Below, piece after piece: positions 16,394-24,926 of a stretch of 64,000 nucleotides of DNA. Origin of the DNA: Lewinellaceae bacterium. Its GTDB lineage: Bacteria > Bacteroidota > Bacteroidia > Chitinophagales > Saprospiraceae. Made by a program: the position numbers and the translations under genes. A model generated the notes under the pieces. That model was given only the letters and a program-made list of their open reading frames with translations. It was not told where the DNA came from and made no database searches. The stretch's first letter is position 1; every line of letters begins with the position of its first letter. Where the stretch lies: positions 248,001-312,000 of the forward strand of contig JACJYI010000004.1 in the NCBI GenBank assembly GCA_020636225.1. The letters run 5' to 3'.

Positions 16394-17463
16394 GGCATCG
16401 TTTACCACTCGCTACCCTCCTCGTCCTCCTCTCCACGATATCCGGAAGCCTCCAGGCCCAGGTGACCGGAGGCCGTCAGGCCTTTGCGTTTCTCGATCTA
16501 CCCGCCTCCGCCCGGCTGACCAGCCTCGGTGGTTACCTGATCAGCGCACGCGATCAGGACATTTCCCTCGGTGCGGTCAACCCTGCCCTCCTGAATGCCG
16601 CCATGCACCAGCAGCTGTCCTTCAACCACAACTTCCACATCGGAGGTACTGGACAGGATTACCTGGCCTATGGATATCATATCCAGCCCCTGAACCTCAC
16701 CCTGCAGGCGGGCTTCCGGAGGATGGACTACGGGGATATCGACTGGCGGGATGAGTTCAATCAGGACCTGGGCACATTTTCCCCGCGCGAAGTGGCCGCC
16801 CATATCGGAGCTGGATGGCAATGGCAGGATCGGCTGAGCCTGGGTGCCAACCTGCGCTTTGTGCAGGCGACCTACGAGACATACCAGTCCACGGCACTTG
16901 CCGGGGATCTGGGCGTGTATTATGAGAATCCCGATGCCCGGGTGGGGATCGGCCTGGTCCTCCAGAATATTGGCGGCCAACTGTCCCGGTTTTCCAATAC
17001 CGGTGACCGCGAAAACCTCCCATTCAATCCGGCCATCGGCCTGAGCAAGCGGCTCCAATACCTGCCCTTGCGATTATCCGTCACCGCGCATACTCTGCAC
17101 CGATGGAACATCCGGTACGATGATCCGGATCTGCGCACCCAGATCCTCTTCCCCGGCCAGGAGGCCGAAAAGGAGAACACCTTCGCCCAAGGCGTCGACA
17201 ATGCCTTCCGGCACCTCACCTTCAGTGGCGAGTTCCTCTTTGGCAAAACGGAATCTTTCCGGGTCCGCCTGGCCTATGACCATCGTCTGCGCCGGGAAAT
17301 GCTCGTCCCGAATTACGGCGGACTGGCCGGGTTCAGTGGAGGATTCGGTTTCCGGGTGTATCGGTTCCAGCTGGATTACGGATTTGCCGTCTATCACCAG
17401 GCGGGGGCATCTCACCACCTGTCCATTTCCACCAATCTCAAGGAATTCTTCCCTTCCATTTAA
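16390..17463 (+). CDS. porQ: Type IX secretion system protein PorQ
   Basis: 357 residues, with a signal peptide ending SLQAQ. The signature FLDLPASARLTSLGGYLIS and the following DISLGAVNPALLN are diagnostic of PorQ; the remainder is a FadL/PorV-like outer-membrane barrel ending near YGFAVYHQAG. In Porphyromonas PorQ works with the sortase PorU, PorV and PorZ to attach secreted T9SS cargo to surface polysaccharide. It overlaps the preceding lipoprotein gene by four bases and sits in an operon with ugd, a nucleotide-sugar gene, in keeping with a cell-surface glycoconjugate theme. It is the second T9SS-related gene in the core, after gldB. Confidence 0.9.
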   Translation: MRHRLPLATLLVLLSTISGSLQAQVTGGRQAFAFLDLPASARLTSLGGYLISARDQDISLGAVNPALLNAAMHQQLSFNHNFHIGGTGQDYLAYGYHIQPLNLTLQAGFRRMDYGDIDWRDEFNQDLGTFSPREVAAHIGAGWQWQDRLSLGANLRFVQATYETYQSTALAGDLGVYYENPDARVGIGLVLQNIGGQLSRFSNTGDRENLPFNPAIGLSKRLQYLPLRLSVTAHTLHRWNIRYDDPDLRTQILFPGQEAEKENTFAQGVDNAFRHLTFSGEFLFGKTESFRVRLAYDHRLRREMLVPNYGGLAGFSGGFGFRVYRFQLDYGFAVYHQAGASHHLSISTNLKEFFPSI

Positions 17464-17494
17464 CGGGGACAATACCTGGATCTGTCCAGGTTGA

Positions 17495-18964
17495 TCACAT
17501 CCAGGACCGGGTATCGGTTTCGATCCGGTACAGGAGATACCGCTGCAGCGCGGCTGCCTGCAACCTGGGCAGATAGGGGATCGCTTCTGTTCCTGCCGCT
17601 GAATGAATGGTGACAGTGACCAGGTCATGCAGGCGTTGAACGGGGCTCTGGTGCAGCGACACACTCTGGATCTTGTAGATGGGCAACAGGGTGGTATGCG
17701 GGGTCAGCCATCCGCGCTTCAGGATGAGGATATCCCCGTTGAGATACCATCGGTATCGCTTCCATCGCTGGCGGGCGGGCCATAAGGCATAGGCTGTCCA
17801 CAGCAATCCGGCCAACCAGACCGGGTAGGGTGAGACCACCCCGATCACGATCAACGCCAGGCCGGGAACCAGGCCCGCCAGGAGCCAATATCGCCAGGCA
17901 TACCGCCGGTCGATGCCCCGCCATGTGCCACCTCGTCGATCCTCGGACAGGAATACCCGATCCAGGATCTGCTTCAGCTGGCCCGCATAGAGACCAGGGA
18001 TCCCCACCTGCTGCCGGCCTTGTGTCCCTTCGGCGGAGGCCTGGGCAAACACCAGGTGATAGAGGCCAAACAGACGCTGGAGGGGATTCTCACTCCAGGT
18101 CAGCGACTGCAGTTTCTGGATCGAGACCACTGTCTCGCGAATAGTCAACAGACCGGCATTGAGCCTGAATCGCCGACCGTTGAAGTACAGGGCCAGGTCC
18201 GCATGAGTGACCAGGATGCGGATCACGCTGGCCACGATCACCCCCACCGTCAGCAGGGCGCCGAGGATGCCCAGCCACATCATGGACTGGACCGCCTCGC
18301 CCACTTCTTCCAGCTTGCCTTCGGGAAGGAGACCCCACTGGTTCTGCAGGTCATCCAGGAACCCGATGATCACGACCAGGACCACCCCGATGGTACGCAG
18401 GTGGTTCTGGCTCAACCCGATCTTGAGCAGGTCGATCACGCCCAGCGTGAACAGGGGCTGCTCTTCTTCGTTGGAAGCTTCCTGTGCATCGGTTTCGATC
18501 CGGTGGATGGCCCTCCCGAACAACTGCCCCCGCAAGGCCTCCACCTGGGCCATGCTGACAGCCCGGATCTCCACCTCTGCCTTGGACGAACCGGCAGTTT
18601 CCACGAGGACCTTTCCCGTATCCGTGATGCGATGCAGCATGGTCTGCTCGACATTCAGGCTCTGGATCCGGTCGATGGGGATGGTCTTGTTCTTCTTGCT
18701 CAGCCATCCTTCCCGGACATGAAACGTATCTCCATCGATCCAGTAGGAAAAGAAGAAGTGACTGATCAGGGAGGAGACCAGCATGATGAACAGGACACCC
18801 AGAAAAACGTAGAGGGAGAATTCTCCGCGTTGTTCGGAAGGACGAACAAAGACGATCAGCAGGATCGGCCAGAGCTGGCGCACCATGATCTTCCCGTAGT
18901 GCCACAGGATAAAGCAGATCGCCCATGGGGATTGGCGTAGCGGTTGATGGAAGTCCGGCATCAT
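17495..18964 (-). CDS. PH-domain membrane protein, YdbT-like
   Basis: 489 residues with paired membrane helices followed by bacterial PH (bPH2) domains. One helix near residues 50-72 precedes FHVREGWLSKKNKTIPIDRIQSLNVEQ; a second domain has FRLNAGLLTIRETVVSIQKLQSLTWSENP, and a third has LILKRGWLTPHTTLLPIYKIQSVSLHQSP. Each carries the I..IQS signature. Size and triplicate layout match Bacillus YdbT, whose gene is paired with ydbS just as here. It is the last gene of the five-gene minus-strand operon, and its ATG overlaps the stop of the HERIH protein. Function unknown; ydbST has been linked to antimicrobial tolerance in Bacillus. Confidence 0.8.
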   Translation of the reverse strand: MMPDFHQPLRQSPWAICFILWHYGKIMVRQLWPILLIVFVRPSEQRGEFSLYVFLGVLFIMLVSSLISHFFFSYWIDGDTFHVREGWLSKKNKTIPIDRIQSLNVEQTMLHRITDTGKVLVETAGSSKAEVEIRAVSMAQVEALRGQLFGRAIHRIETDAQEASNEEEQPLFTLGVIDLLKIGLSQNHLRTIGVVLVVIIGFLDDLQNQWGLLPEGKLEEVGEAVQSMMWLGILGALLTVGVIVASVIRILVTHADLALYFNGRRFRLNAGLLTIRETVVSIQKLQSLTWSENPLQRLFGLYHLVFAQASAEGTQGRQQVGIPGLYAGQLKQILDRVFLSEDRRGGTWRGIDRRYAWRYWLLAGLVPGLALIVIGVVSPYPVWLAGLLWTAYALWPARQRWKRYRWYLNGDILILKRGWLTPHTTLLPIYKIQSVSLHQSPVQRLHDLVTVTIHSAAGTEAIPYLPRLQAAALQRYLLYRIETDTRSWM

Positions 18965-19302
18965 GATCCCGGAGGATATAGAAAGGCCCAGAAACGGCGT
19001 CTGGTCAGATACGCCTGATCCTTCTCGAAGGCATAGGCCTCCCGTTCAAACGAAATGGCCAGGTAGGCCTGCAAATGATCCTTTCCCGTACTACGGTGCC
19101 AGAGGTATTCGACCAGATACCAGAGGTAGAAGGGCAGGATGAACAGTTCGAGCTGTTGCACCAGATGGATCCGTTCATGATGCAGGAGAACCGGGTTGAT
19201 TGCACCTTTCCGTACCAGGATGAACGGAAACAGGGCGATCGCCCGATTGATCTGCGGCATCATCCTCCACCACCAGCCTCCTTCGATGATCCAACCGTTC
19301 AT
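18961..19302 (-). CDS. Small membrane-associated HExxH protein
   Basis: 113 residues. A central HHERIHLVQQ contains a zincin-type HExxH, and SFEREAYAFEKD about 45 residues later carries acidic residues that could supply the third ligand. A hydrophobic stretch LFILPFYLWYLVEYLW lies between. The pattern is that of small Bacteroidota metallopeptidase-like proteins of unknown role. Start and stop overlap its two PH-domain neighbours by four bases each (ATG/stop overlap), so it is tightly coupled to the YdbS/YdbT-like pair. Whether it is catalytically active cannot be judged from sequence. Confidence 0.65.
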   Translation of the reverse strand: MNGWIIEGGWWWRMMPQINRAIALFPFILVRKGAINPVLLHHERIHLVQQLELFILPFYLWYLVEYLWHRSTGKDHLQAYLAISFEREAYAFEKDQAYLTRRRFWAFLYPPGS

Positions 19303-19874
19303 TCCTCTTCGCTGGTTTCCTGCTGGATGCGTCCCAGGATATAGTCCTTCAATCGCTCGGCCACCCCTCGCTCCAGTCCACCGATGCTAAGGTCGCTGCT
19401 GTTCTTGCCAGCAGTGTACACTTCCAGCGTGGCCAATCCGTACAGTTTCTCGATCGGCCCCTGTTCGATCTCGCAGTGCTGGATCCGGTTGAATGGCACG
19501 GCGGTCTCCGACCACCAGATCCAACCGGACTGATAGGTCAGGTCCCGTTCCCGCAGGGCATACCGACGGGAGGCATAAGCCTTTCGAATGAATGTCTGTA
19601 CAAAACCGAACACCAGCAAGGACACCAGCAGTGGGATCAGGAACCAGATGATCCAGCCGTTGATGGCGATGGCGATGGCCAATCCGACCAGGACCACCAC
19701 CTGGAAGATCAGGTTGCGGCGTAACTGCCAGCGGAGCCAGGCTGGGGAAAGGGCCTTGAAATCCACGGTCTCCAGGACCGGCAGATCCTCAGGATCGACC
19801 GGCAGATTCCGGAAGCCGGGAGGAGGTAAACCACCCTTGTCCGATGATTCGGTCAATTCTTGTAGAACATCCAT
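19299..19874 (-). CDS. PH-domain membrane protein, YdbS-like
   Basis: 191 residues from MDVLQELTESSDKGG. Two adjacent hydrophobic helices (LIFQVVVLVGLAIAIAI and IIWFLIPLLVSLLVFG) are followed by one bPH2 domain with ALRERDLTYQSGWIWW and VPFNRIQHCEIEQGP. This is the layout of Bacillus YdbS, here about 30 residues longer at the N-terminus. An open extension of 43 codons upstream overlaps the permease gene and is out of character; ATG 19874 keeps a 22-base overlap with the permease end. It belongs to the ABC/PH operon. Confidence 0.8.
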   Translation of the reverse strand: MDVLQELTESSDKGGLPPPGFRNLPVDPEDLPVLETVDFKALSPAWLRWQLRRNLIFQVVVLVGLAIAIAINGWIIWFLIPLLVSLLVFGFVQTFIRKAYASRRYALRERDLTYQSGWIWWSETAVPFNRIQHCEIEQGPIEKLYGLATLEVYTAGKNSSDLSIGGLERGVAERLKDYILGRIQQETSEEE

Positions 19875-21172
19875 TTTCCTAGCTCCTTGAGGGTGACCTT
19901 CTTGCCATACATCAGGATCCCCACCCGATAGATCCGACCGGAAAGCCACACAAAGAACACCACCGTGGCCATCAGCAGGACCAGGGACAGCGTGATCTGC
20001 CACCAGGGCACATCAAAGGCCAGCCTGGCCGGCATCACAATGGGGGAAAAGAGCGGAAAGATGGAGGCCCACACCGCCAGTGTACTGTGCGGGGTACGGA
20101 CACTGACCATCATGATATAGAACGCGATGAGCACGGGAATGGAGATCGGCAGGGTCAGGCTCTGGCTTTCTCCGATGTCATCCCCGATGGCCGAACCGAC
20201 GGCCGCAAACAGGGAAGAATACAGGAAATAGCCCCCGATGAAGAACAGCAGGAAGAGGGGAACGATCACCCACCAGTCGATGGAGCCCAGTTCCTGCATG
20301 GCCATCATGATCTTGCCCTGCATGTCGTCCGGATCCATCTGGGCGGCTGCTCCCATACCCGGGCTCTGCATTTGTTGCGGGTCAAATCCGAACACCAGGT
20401 TGACCAGTATGCTGACCAACGGGATCAGTATGATCCAGACCAGAAACTGGGTCATGCCCACTGCCCCCACGCCGATGATCTTGCCCATCATCAGCTGGAA
20501 GGGCTTCACGCTGGAGATCATCACCTCCACGATGCGGTTGGTCTTTTCTTCCATCACCGATCGCATGATCATCATCCCGTAGATGAAGACCCCCATGTAC
20601 ATGATGATGCCCATGAGGAAGCCCAGGCCTGCACCGATGGCGGTTCGCATGGACGAGATATCCTCAGCGTCATCGGCTATGGGCTCGGGATCGATCTCGA
20701 TGGACGTGCGCAGGCTCTCCACCACCTTGGGGTCGAGATTCATCTCCGCGATCTTGTATTCCCGGATCCGGGTGCCAATGGTCGATTCAATTGCACTCTC
20801 CACATCAAGACTGAGCTGCTCATCACTGTAGTAGAAGAGTTTGTGCTCCTTGGCCTGGATATCCGACAGGGGAGGAATGACCAGGACACCGTTGATCTCC
20901 CCCCGTGCGGCCTCGGCTTTCAGCGAATCCAGAGGTTTGTCGGGAAAGGTGAAAAAGATGTTGCCATCATCCTTGATGGCCTTGCGCAGCATGTTGGCCT
21001 CATCGACAATGGCGATCTTCTTGGCTTCATCACTTTCATATCCCATGATGAATCCGACAAAGACAAAGAAGACCAGAAAGGCGAGCGGGGTCAGCAGGGT
21101 GGTCAGAATAAAGGATTTCTTCTGGACCCGTGACAGGTATTCGCGCTGGATAATCAACCACAGTTTATTCAT
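19853..21172 (-). CDS. ABC-2 type transporter permease (NatB-like)
   Basis: 439 residues. The N-terminus KLWLIIQREYLSRVQKKSFIL and first helix LLTPLAFLVFFVFVGFIMG are typical of NatB/ABC2_membrane_3 permeases. A large extracytoplasmic domain (residues ~50-180) is followed by five to six helices, including the block GMMIMRSVMEEKTNRIVEVMISSVKP-type coupling region. NatAB-like exporters move sodium or other small substrates; the substrate is not predictable here. Its ATG overlaps the stop of the ATPase gene by four bases. Confidence 0.85.
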   Translation of the reverse strand: MNKLWLIIQREYLSRVQKKSFILTTLLTPLAFLVFFVFVGFIMGYESDEAKKIAIVDEANMLRKAIKDDGNIFFTFPDKPLDSLKAEAARGEINGVLVIPPLSDIQAKEHKLFYYSDEQLSLDVESAIESTIGTRIREYKIAEMNLDPKVVESLRTSIEIDPEPIADDAEDISSMRTAIGAGLGFLMGIIMYMGVFIYGMMIMRSVMEEKTNRIVEVMISSVKPFQLMMGKIIGVGAVGMTQFLVWIILIPLVSILVNLVFGFDPQQMQSPGMGAAAQMDPDDMQGKIMMAMQELGSIDWWVIVPLFLLFFIGGYFLYSSLFAAVGSAIGDDIGESQSLTLPISIPVLIAFYIMMVSVRTPHSTLAVWASIFPLFSPIVMPARLAFDVPWWQITLSLVLLMATVVFFVWLSGRIYRVGILMYGKKVTLKELGKWMFYKN

Positions 21173-22104
21173 GATGGGGCGTTAATCGGTTGGTCAATGG
21201 TCATTCCCTGGGACTGCACGGTCCGGATAAAGATCTCGTTCAGGGATGGCAGGATCTCCTCGAAACCCTGGACATAGGCACCAGCGTCCACGAGGGTCTT
21301 CAGGAAGATATTGGAGTCCCTCTCCTCGGTAAATCTCAGGGTAAGTGAACCCGGTGTATGGTCGATGACCTCCTTTCCCTCCAGGACACCGGCAGGCACC
21401 TCACCTGCCAGATTGTAGCGGAACAGGTTCTGCTTCTGGGCCTGCTTGATCTCCCTGACATTCCCTTCCAGGACATTCTGCCCGCGATTGATCAGGACGA
21501 TCCGTTCACAGATCTCCTCGACCTGCTCCATACGGTGCGTCGAAAAGATAATGCTGGTACCCTGCTGGCGCAGGTGATCGATCTCGTCCTTGATGAGGTT
21601 GGCATTGATGGGGTCCAGGCCGGAGAATGGCTCATCCAGGATGATCAGATTGGGCCTGTGGACCACCGTGGCGATGAACTGGACCTTTTGCTGCATGCCC
21701 TTGGACAGTTCCTCGACTTTCTTATTCCACCAGTCGCTGATCTCGAATTTGTCCATCCACTGGTGAATGGCATCCTTGGCCGCCTTCTCGGACAAACCCT
21801 TCAATCGGGCCAGATAGATGAGGTGGTCACCCACTTTCATCTTCTTGTACAATCCACGCTCTTCCGGCATATACCCGATCTCCTCCGGATGATCGTCATT
21901 CAGGGGAATTCCATTGATGAGGATCCTCCCACTGTCCGCCCGGGTGATCCGGGTGATGATCCGGATCAAGGATGTCTTGCCTGCACCGTTGGGCCCGAGC
22001 ATGCCAAAGATGCTGCCTTTGGGCATGGAAAAACTGACATGATCGACCGCCTTGGTGGTTTGGTAGTTCTTGACCACATCGGTCAATTCCAGAATATTCT
22101 CCAT
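21169..22104 (-). CDS. ABC transporter ATP-binding protein (NatA-like)
   Basis: 311 residues from MENILELTDVVKNYQTTKAV. Walker A GPNGAGKT is at residues 37-44, the signature is LSKGMQQKV, Walker B LIILDEPFSGLD, and the switch His lies in STHRMEQ. A C-terminal extension of about 90 residues (DUF4162-like, EGKEVIDHTPGSLTLRF) is typical of NatA-type drug or sodium exporters. It is the first gene of the operon that continues with the permease and the PH-domain proteins. An open extension of ~180 codons upstream lies opposite the lipid kinase gene and was not accepted. Confidence 0.9.
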   Translation of the reverse strand: MENILELTDVVKNYQTTKAVDHVSFSMPKGSIFGMLGPNGAGKTSLIRIITRITRADSGRILINGIPLNDDHPEEIGYMPEERGLYKKMKVGDHLIYLARLKGLSEKAAKDAIHQWMDKFEISDWWNKKVEELSKGMQQKVQFIATVVHRPNLIILDEPFSGLDPINANLIKDEIDHLRQQGTSIIFSTHRMEQVEEICERIVLINRGQNVLEGNVREIKQAQKQNLFRYNLAGEVPAGVLEGKEVIDHTPGSLTLRFTEERDSNIFLKTLVDAGAYVQGFEEILPSLNEIFIRTVQSQGMTIDQPINAPS

Positions 22105-22215
22105 ATCCGCTGATTTGTCGCCAAAATAGAGCTTGCAGTCCAAGCAGAGAGAATAGAATCGAAGAATGACCCCTGATGTTCGATAAAAAACCCGATTTTT
22201 CAGAAAAATTACCCT

Positions 22216-23157
22216 TTGTCCGATCCTTTGCTGCGTGTTCTTTTCCTGGTCAACCCACGGGCTGGCAACGGACAGGCCCTGGACACCTGGAGAATGGCCG
22301 GGCATCTGGTTGGGACCCTTCCCTGGACGTGGTCCCACCGGATGAGTCAAGGTCCGGGAGATTTGACCCGTCTGGCATTGGAAGCTACCCGCGAATCCTG
22401 GGACCGCCTGGTGGTGGTCGGTGGCGATGGCAGTGTTCATGAAGTGGTCAATGGCCTGCTGCAAAGTGGCTTGCCAGCGGAGGACCTCCCTGCTCTCAGC
22501 CTGCTCCCCGCTGGATCGGGAAATGACTGGGCCCGGACCTGGAAGATTCCCGGTGGGGTCCACCGCTGGTTTCGCGAGGTGGCCGACTGGACAGTGCACC
22601 GGCATGATGGTGGACGAATTACCTGTATCAGGGATGGTGTGGATCATTCACGCTACTTCATGAATGTGGCCGGACTGGCCTATGATGCCTGGCTGGTGAA
22701 GAAGATCGAGGAACACCCAGCCAGCAAGGGACATGCCCTGATCTACCTGTGGAGCATCCTGCGCTGGCTGCTCACCTATCGGCCCCAACAGGCCCGCGTA
22801 CAGGCCGGTGACCGGGTCTGGTCGGGTCGATTCTATACCATCAATGCCGGGATCTGCCGGTACAACGGCGGTGGGATGCGGGTGGTCCCCCATGCTGATC
22901 CGGCAGCCGGCCAGCTGGCCCTGACCGTCGCTGGCAACCTCCCGCTCTGGCGTATCCTCCTGAACATCTGGCGATTCTACAACGGGTCGATCGGTCAGGT
23001 GCGGGATGTGGAGACGACATTCACCCGCGAGATCCTTGTGGAAAACCGGGATGATCAACCCCTGTACATCGAGGCCGATGGGGAATGGCTGGGAGAATGT
23101 CCCTGCCGGATCACCATTCTGCCGGGCGCATTCCGGGTATGGGCACCGTCCAAATGA
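22216..23157 (+). CDS. Diacylglycerol/sphingosine-kinase-like lipid kinase
   Basis: 313 residues of the YegS/BmrU family. VLFLVNPRAGNG begins the fold, VVGGDGSVHEVVNGL is the nucleotide-binding GGDG motif, and LLPAGSGNDWART is the conserved GTGNDFAR-type loop. The C-terminal domain ends with EADGEWLGECP. These enzymes phosphorylate lipid hydroxyls; the lipid is unknown. There is no ATG in frame near the start: TTG 22216 (or TTG 22228) is used. It is divergent from the ABC operon. Confidence 0.88.
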   Translation: MSDPLLRVLFLVNPRAGNGQALDTWRMAGHLVGTLPWTWSHRMSQGPGDLTRLALEATRESWDRLVVVGGDGSVHEVVNGLLQSGLPAEDLPALSLLPAGSGNDWARTWKIPGGVHRWFREVADWTVHRHDGGRITCIRDGVDHSRYFMNVAGLAYDAWLVKKIEEHPASKGHALIYLWSILRWLLTYRPQQARVQAGDRVWSGRFYTINAGICRYNGGGMRVVPHADPAAGQLALTVAGNLPLWRILLNIWRFYNGSIGQVRDVETTFTREILVENRDDQPLYIEADGEWLGECPCRITILPGAFRVWAPSK

Positions 23158-23247
23158 TCGGGGTGACATGAGAACTTTCTAATCGGCTCCAGTGAACTAC
23201 CACCCGCACCTGCTGTTGAGGTGTTTTCACGAATCCTGTCTCCTCAC

Positions 23248-23589
23248 ATGAAGCACTCGCTCACCATCCTCTGCCTGCTCACGCTCGGTTTTGTCGCCTG
23301 CGAAAAAGACAATGACGACAACTGCCCGACCGAGAACATGACCTACACGGCGAACATCGCACCCATCCTGAATGCAAATTGTGCGCTGTCAGGATGTCAC
23401 AATGCCGGTTCGACCAACGGCAGCCTGGCCACCTATCCGGATGCCGTGGCCGTTGCACAAAGTGGTCGGATGATCGGTGCCATCAATCACGATGCAGGAT
23501 TTGTGGCCATGCCTCCCACAGGAACGAAACTGGCCGATTGCGACATCGACCAGATCGAGGCATGGGTGGCCGCAGGCACGCCTGAATAA
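23248..23589 (+). CDS. Cytochrome-c-like lipoprotein with CX4CH motif
   Basis: 113 residues; lipoprotein signal LGFVAC (Cys18) then an acidic linker. TANIAPILNANCALSGCHNAG is split here as IAPILNANC and ALSGCHNAG and gives a CX4CH heme-type motif, with VAMPPTG as the likely Met ligand region and a final helix DCDIDQIEAWVAAG, the standard end of small c-type cytochromes. The spacing between cysteines is four instead of the usual two, a variant widespread in uncharacterised Bacteroidota lipoproteins. Whether heme is bound is uncertain. An upstream GTG start (23221) is possible. Confidence 0.7.
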   Translation: MKHSLTILCLLTLGFVACEKDNDDNCPTENMTYTANIAPILNANCALSGCHNAGSTNGSLATYPDAVAVAQSGRMIGAINHDAGFVAMPPTGTKLADCDIDQIEAWVAAGTPE

Positions 23590-23592
23590 AGC

Positions 23593-24882
23593 TTATTCTT
23601 CCTCTTCTTTTCCAGGGAGGGTGTCCTGATACCAGTAGTAGAGGTCATCATCCTCCCCTTCGCGGGTCGAACTAAAATACCCTGACTGTCCGGATACGTC
23701 AAGGAAGATGGTGATGTCATCCAGCGGGCTGTTCAACGGCCGGCCCAGGTTGAGCGGAGGGGTCCACTTGCCCGTGGAGTCCTGTTGCGTGACGAACAGA
23801 TCATAGCCGCCATACCCGGGATGGCCCTTGGAGGCAAAGAACAGCCGGCCATCGGGTGCGAACCAGGGGAACCCTTCATGTCCCGGCGTGTTGATGGTCT
23901 CGTCCAGTCGCTCCGGGCGACCCCAGTCCGACCCGGACCATTCCACCATCCACAGGTCCAGTCCACCGGGTCCGCCGGATCGGTCTGAGGCATAGATCAT
24001 CATCTGCCCGTCTGCACGCAGGGCAGGGTGCATCATGTTGGTCTCGGGATTGGCAAAGGATACCGGCCGGGGTCTGGACCACCCTTCGCTACCCTCCCGC
24101 TGGCAAGTATAGATCTGGAGGGGATAGACCCCGCGCTTGTTCGGTTCGACCGTATTGCGGGTGAAATACAGGGTGCTGCTGTCGGCCGACAGGATGGCAT
24201 ATCCGACGTTGATATTGATCTCGTTGATCCGACCACTGTAGCGCCTGGGTTCGCTCCAGGTACTGTCGGTGAGGGGGTAGGTCTCGAAGAGGGCGAGATA
24301 GTCCCGACCCGTCCATTGCGACTTCTCCTTGAGCAGATGAAGGCCCGGCGGCCGGTCGGACGTGAAGAGCAGGCCTGTTCCCCAGGGGATGGCCGCATGG
24401 TCATCCTCTTCGGAATTGAAGGGCAGGCGATCATACCGGACATTCGGAAAATACGGCGGAATGTTTCCCACGATCAGGCAGGCATCTGCCCGGATCAGGG
24501 CCAGGGTATCCCCGGGCTGAGCAGCGGCATATTTCAGGAACCAATCCCGGGCCTGATCATACTTGCCATTGCTCATCAGGGCCTCCCCGTAGAGAAACCA
24601 CATGTCCTCCCTCACCCGATCCTGCTGGACCAGGGAATCCAGAAGTGCTTCGGCCTGGGCCCAGGCATTGGTCAGTCGATAGCAGGAGGCCAGTTTCTGG
24701 GCCGTGCTGACCCGAAACCTGGAACGAAGGGATGCCTCGTAAAGTGGAACGGCTTTGGCATAGGCTCTCGTCTTGTACAACTGGTCTGCCTTCTTCAAAT
24801 CAGTACCCTGGCCGAACGAACCGATGGAAAGTAGCGGCCCGAGGAACCCAATGAGCAGAAAGAAATGTTTACATTTCGACAT
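23593..24882 (-). CDS. TPR and PD40 (WD40-like) repeat protein
   Basis: 429 residues starting MSKCKHFFLLIG with a signal peptide ending SFGQ. Residues ~25-140 form TPR-like helices (ADQLYKTRAYAKAVPLYEAS). From residue ~165 come PD40 propeller blades (GLLFTSDRPPG, STLYFTRNTVEP, MMIYASDRSGGPGG, RLFFASKGHPGYGG, GYFSSTREGEDD). This is the front half of the T9SS-associated PorE/OmpA-PD40 architecture, but the peptidoglycan-binding OmpA domain is absent and the protein ends in an acidic tail EEEE. The stop lies three bases from the stop of the convergent cytochrome-like gene. Confidence 0.75.
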   Translation of the reverse strand: MSKCKHFFLLIGFLGPLLSIGSFGQGTDLKKADQLYKTRAYAKAVPLYEASLRSRFRVSTAQKLASCYRLTNAWAQAEALLDSLVQQDRVREDMWFLYGEALMSNGKYDQARDWFLKYAAAQPGDTLALIRADACLIVGNIPPYFPNVRYDRLPFNSEEDDHAAIPWGTGLLFTSDRPPGLHLLKEKSQWTGRDYLALFETYPLTDSTWSEPRRYSGRINEININVGYAILSADSSTLYFTRNTVEPNKRGVYPLQIYTCQREGSEGWSRPRPVSFANPETNMMHPALRADGQMMIYASDRSGGPGGLDLWMVEWSGSDWGRPERLDETINTPGHEGFPWFAPDGRLFFASKGHPGYGGYDLFVTQQDSTGKWTPPLNLGRPLNSPLDDITIFLDVSGQSGYFSSTREGEDDDLYYWYQDTLPGKEEEE

Positions 24883-24905
24883 GAACGAGGTCAACCTGAC
24901 TTCTA

Positions 24906-24913
24906 CAAACGTA
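24906..24913 (-). promoter_or_regulatory. Bacteroidota -7 element for the PD40 gene
   Basis: The minus strand reads TACGTTTG, a full TAnnTTTG match, 23 bases upstream of ATG 24882. A -33 TTG is not obvious. The divergent coiled-coil gene starts 13 bases further on. Confidence 0.4.
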
Positions 24914-24926
24914 TTGTACCCAAGAA

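Noticed and set aside
21169..22647. Longer form of the ABC ATPase with 180 extra N-terminal residues
   Set aside because: The extension is opposite the lipid kinase gene and is not part of the family; MENILELTDVV is a normal start.
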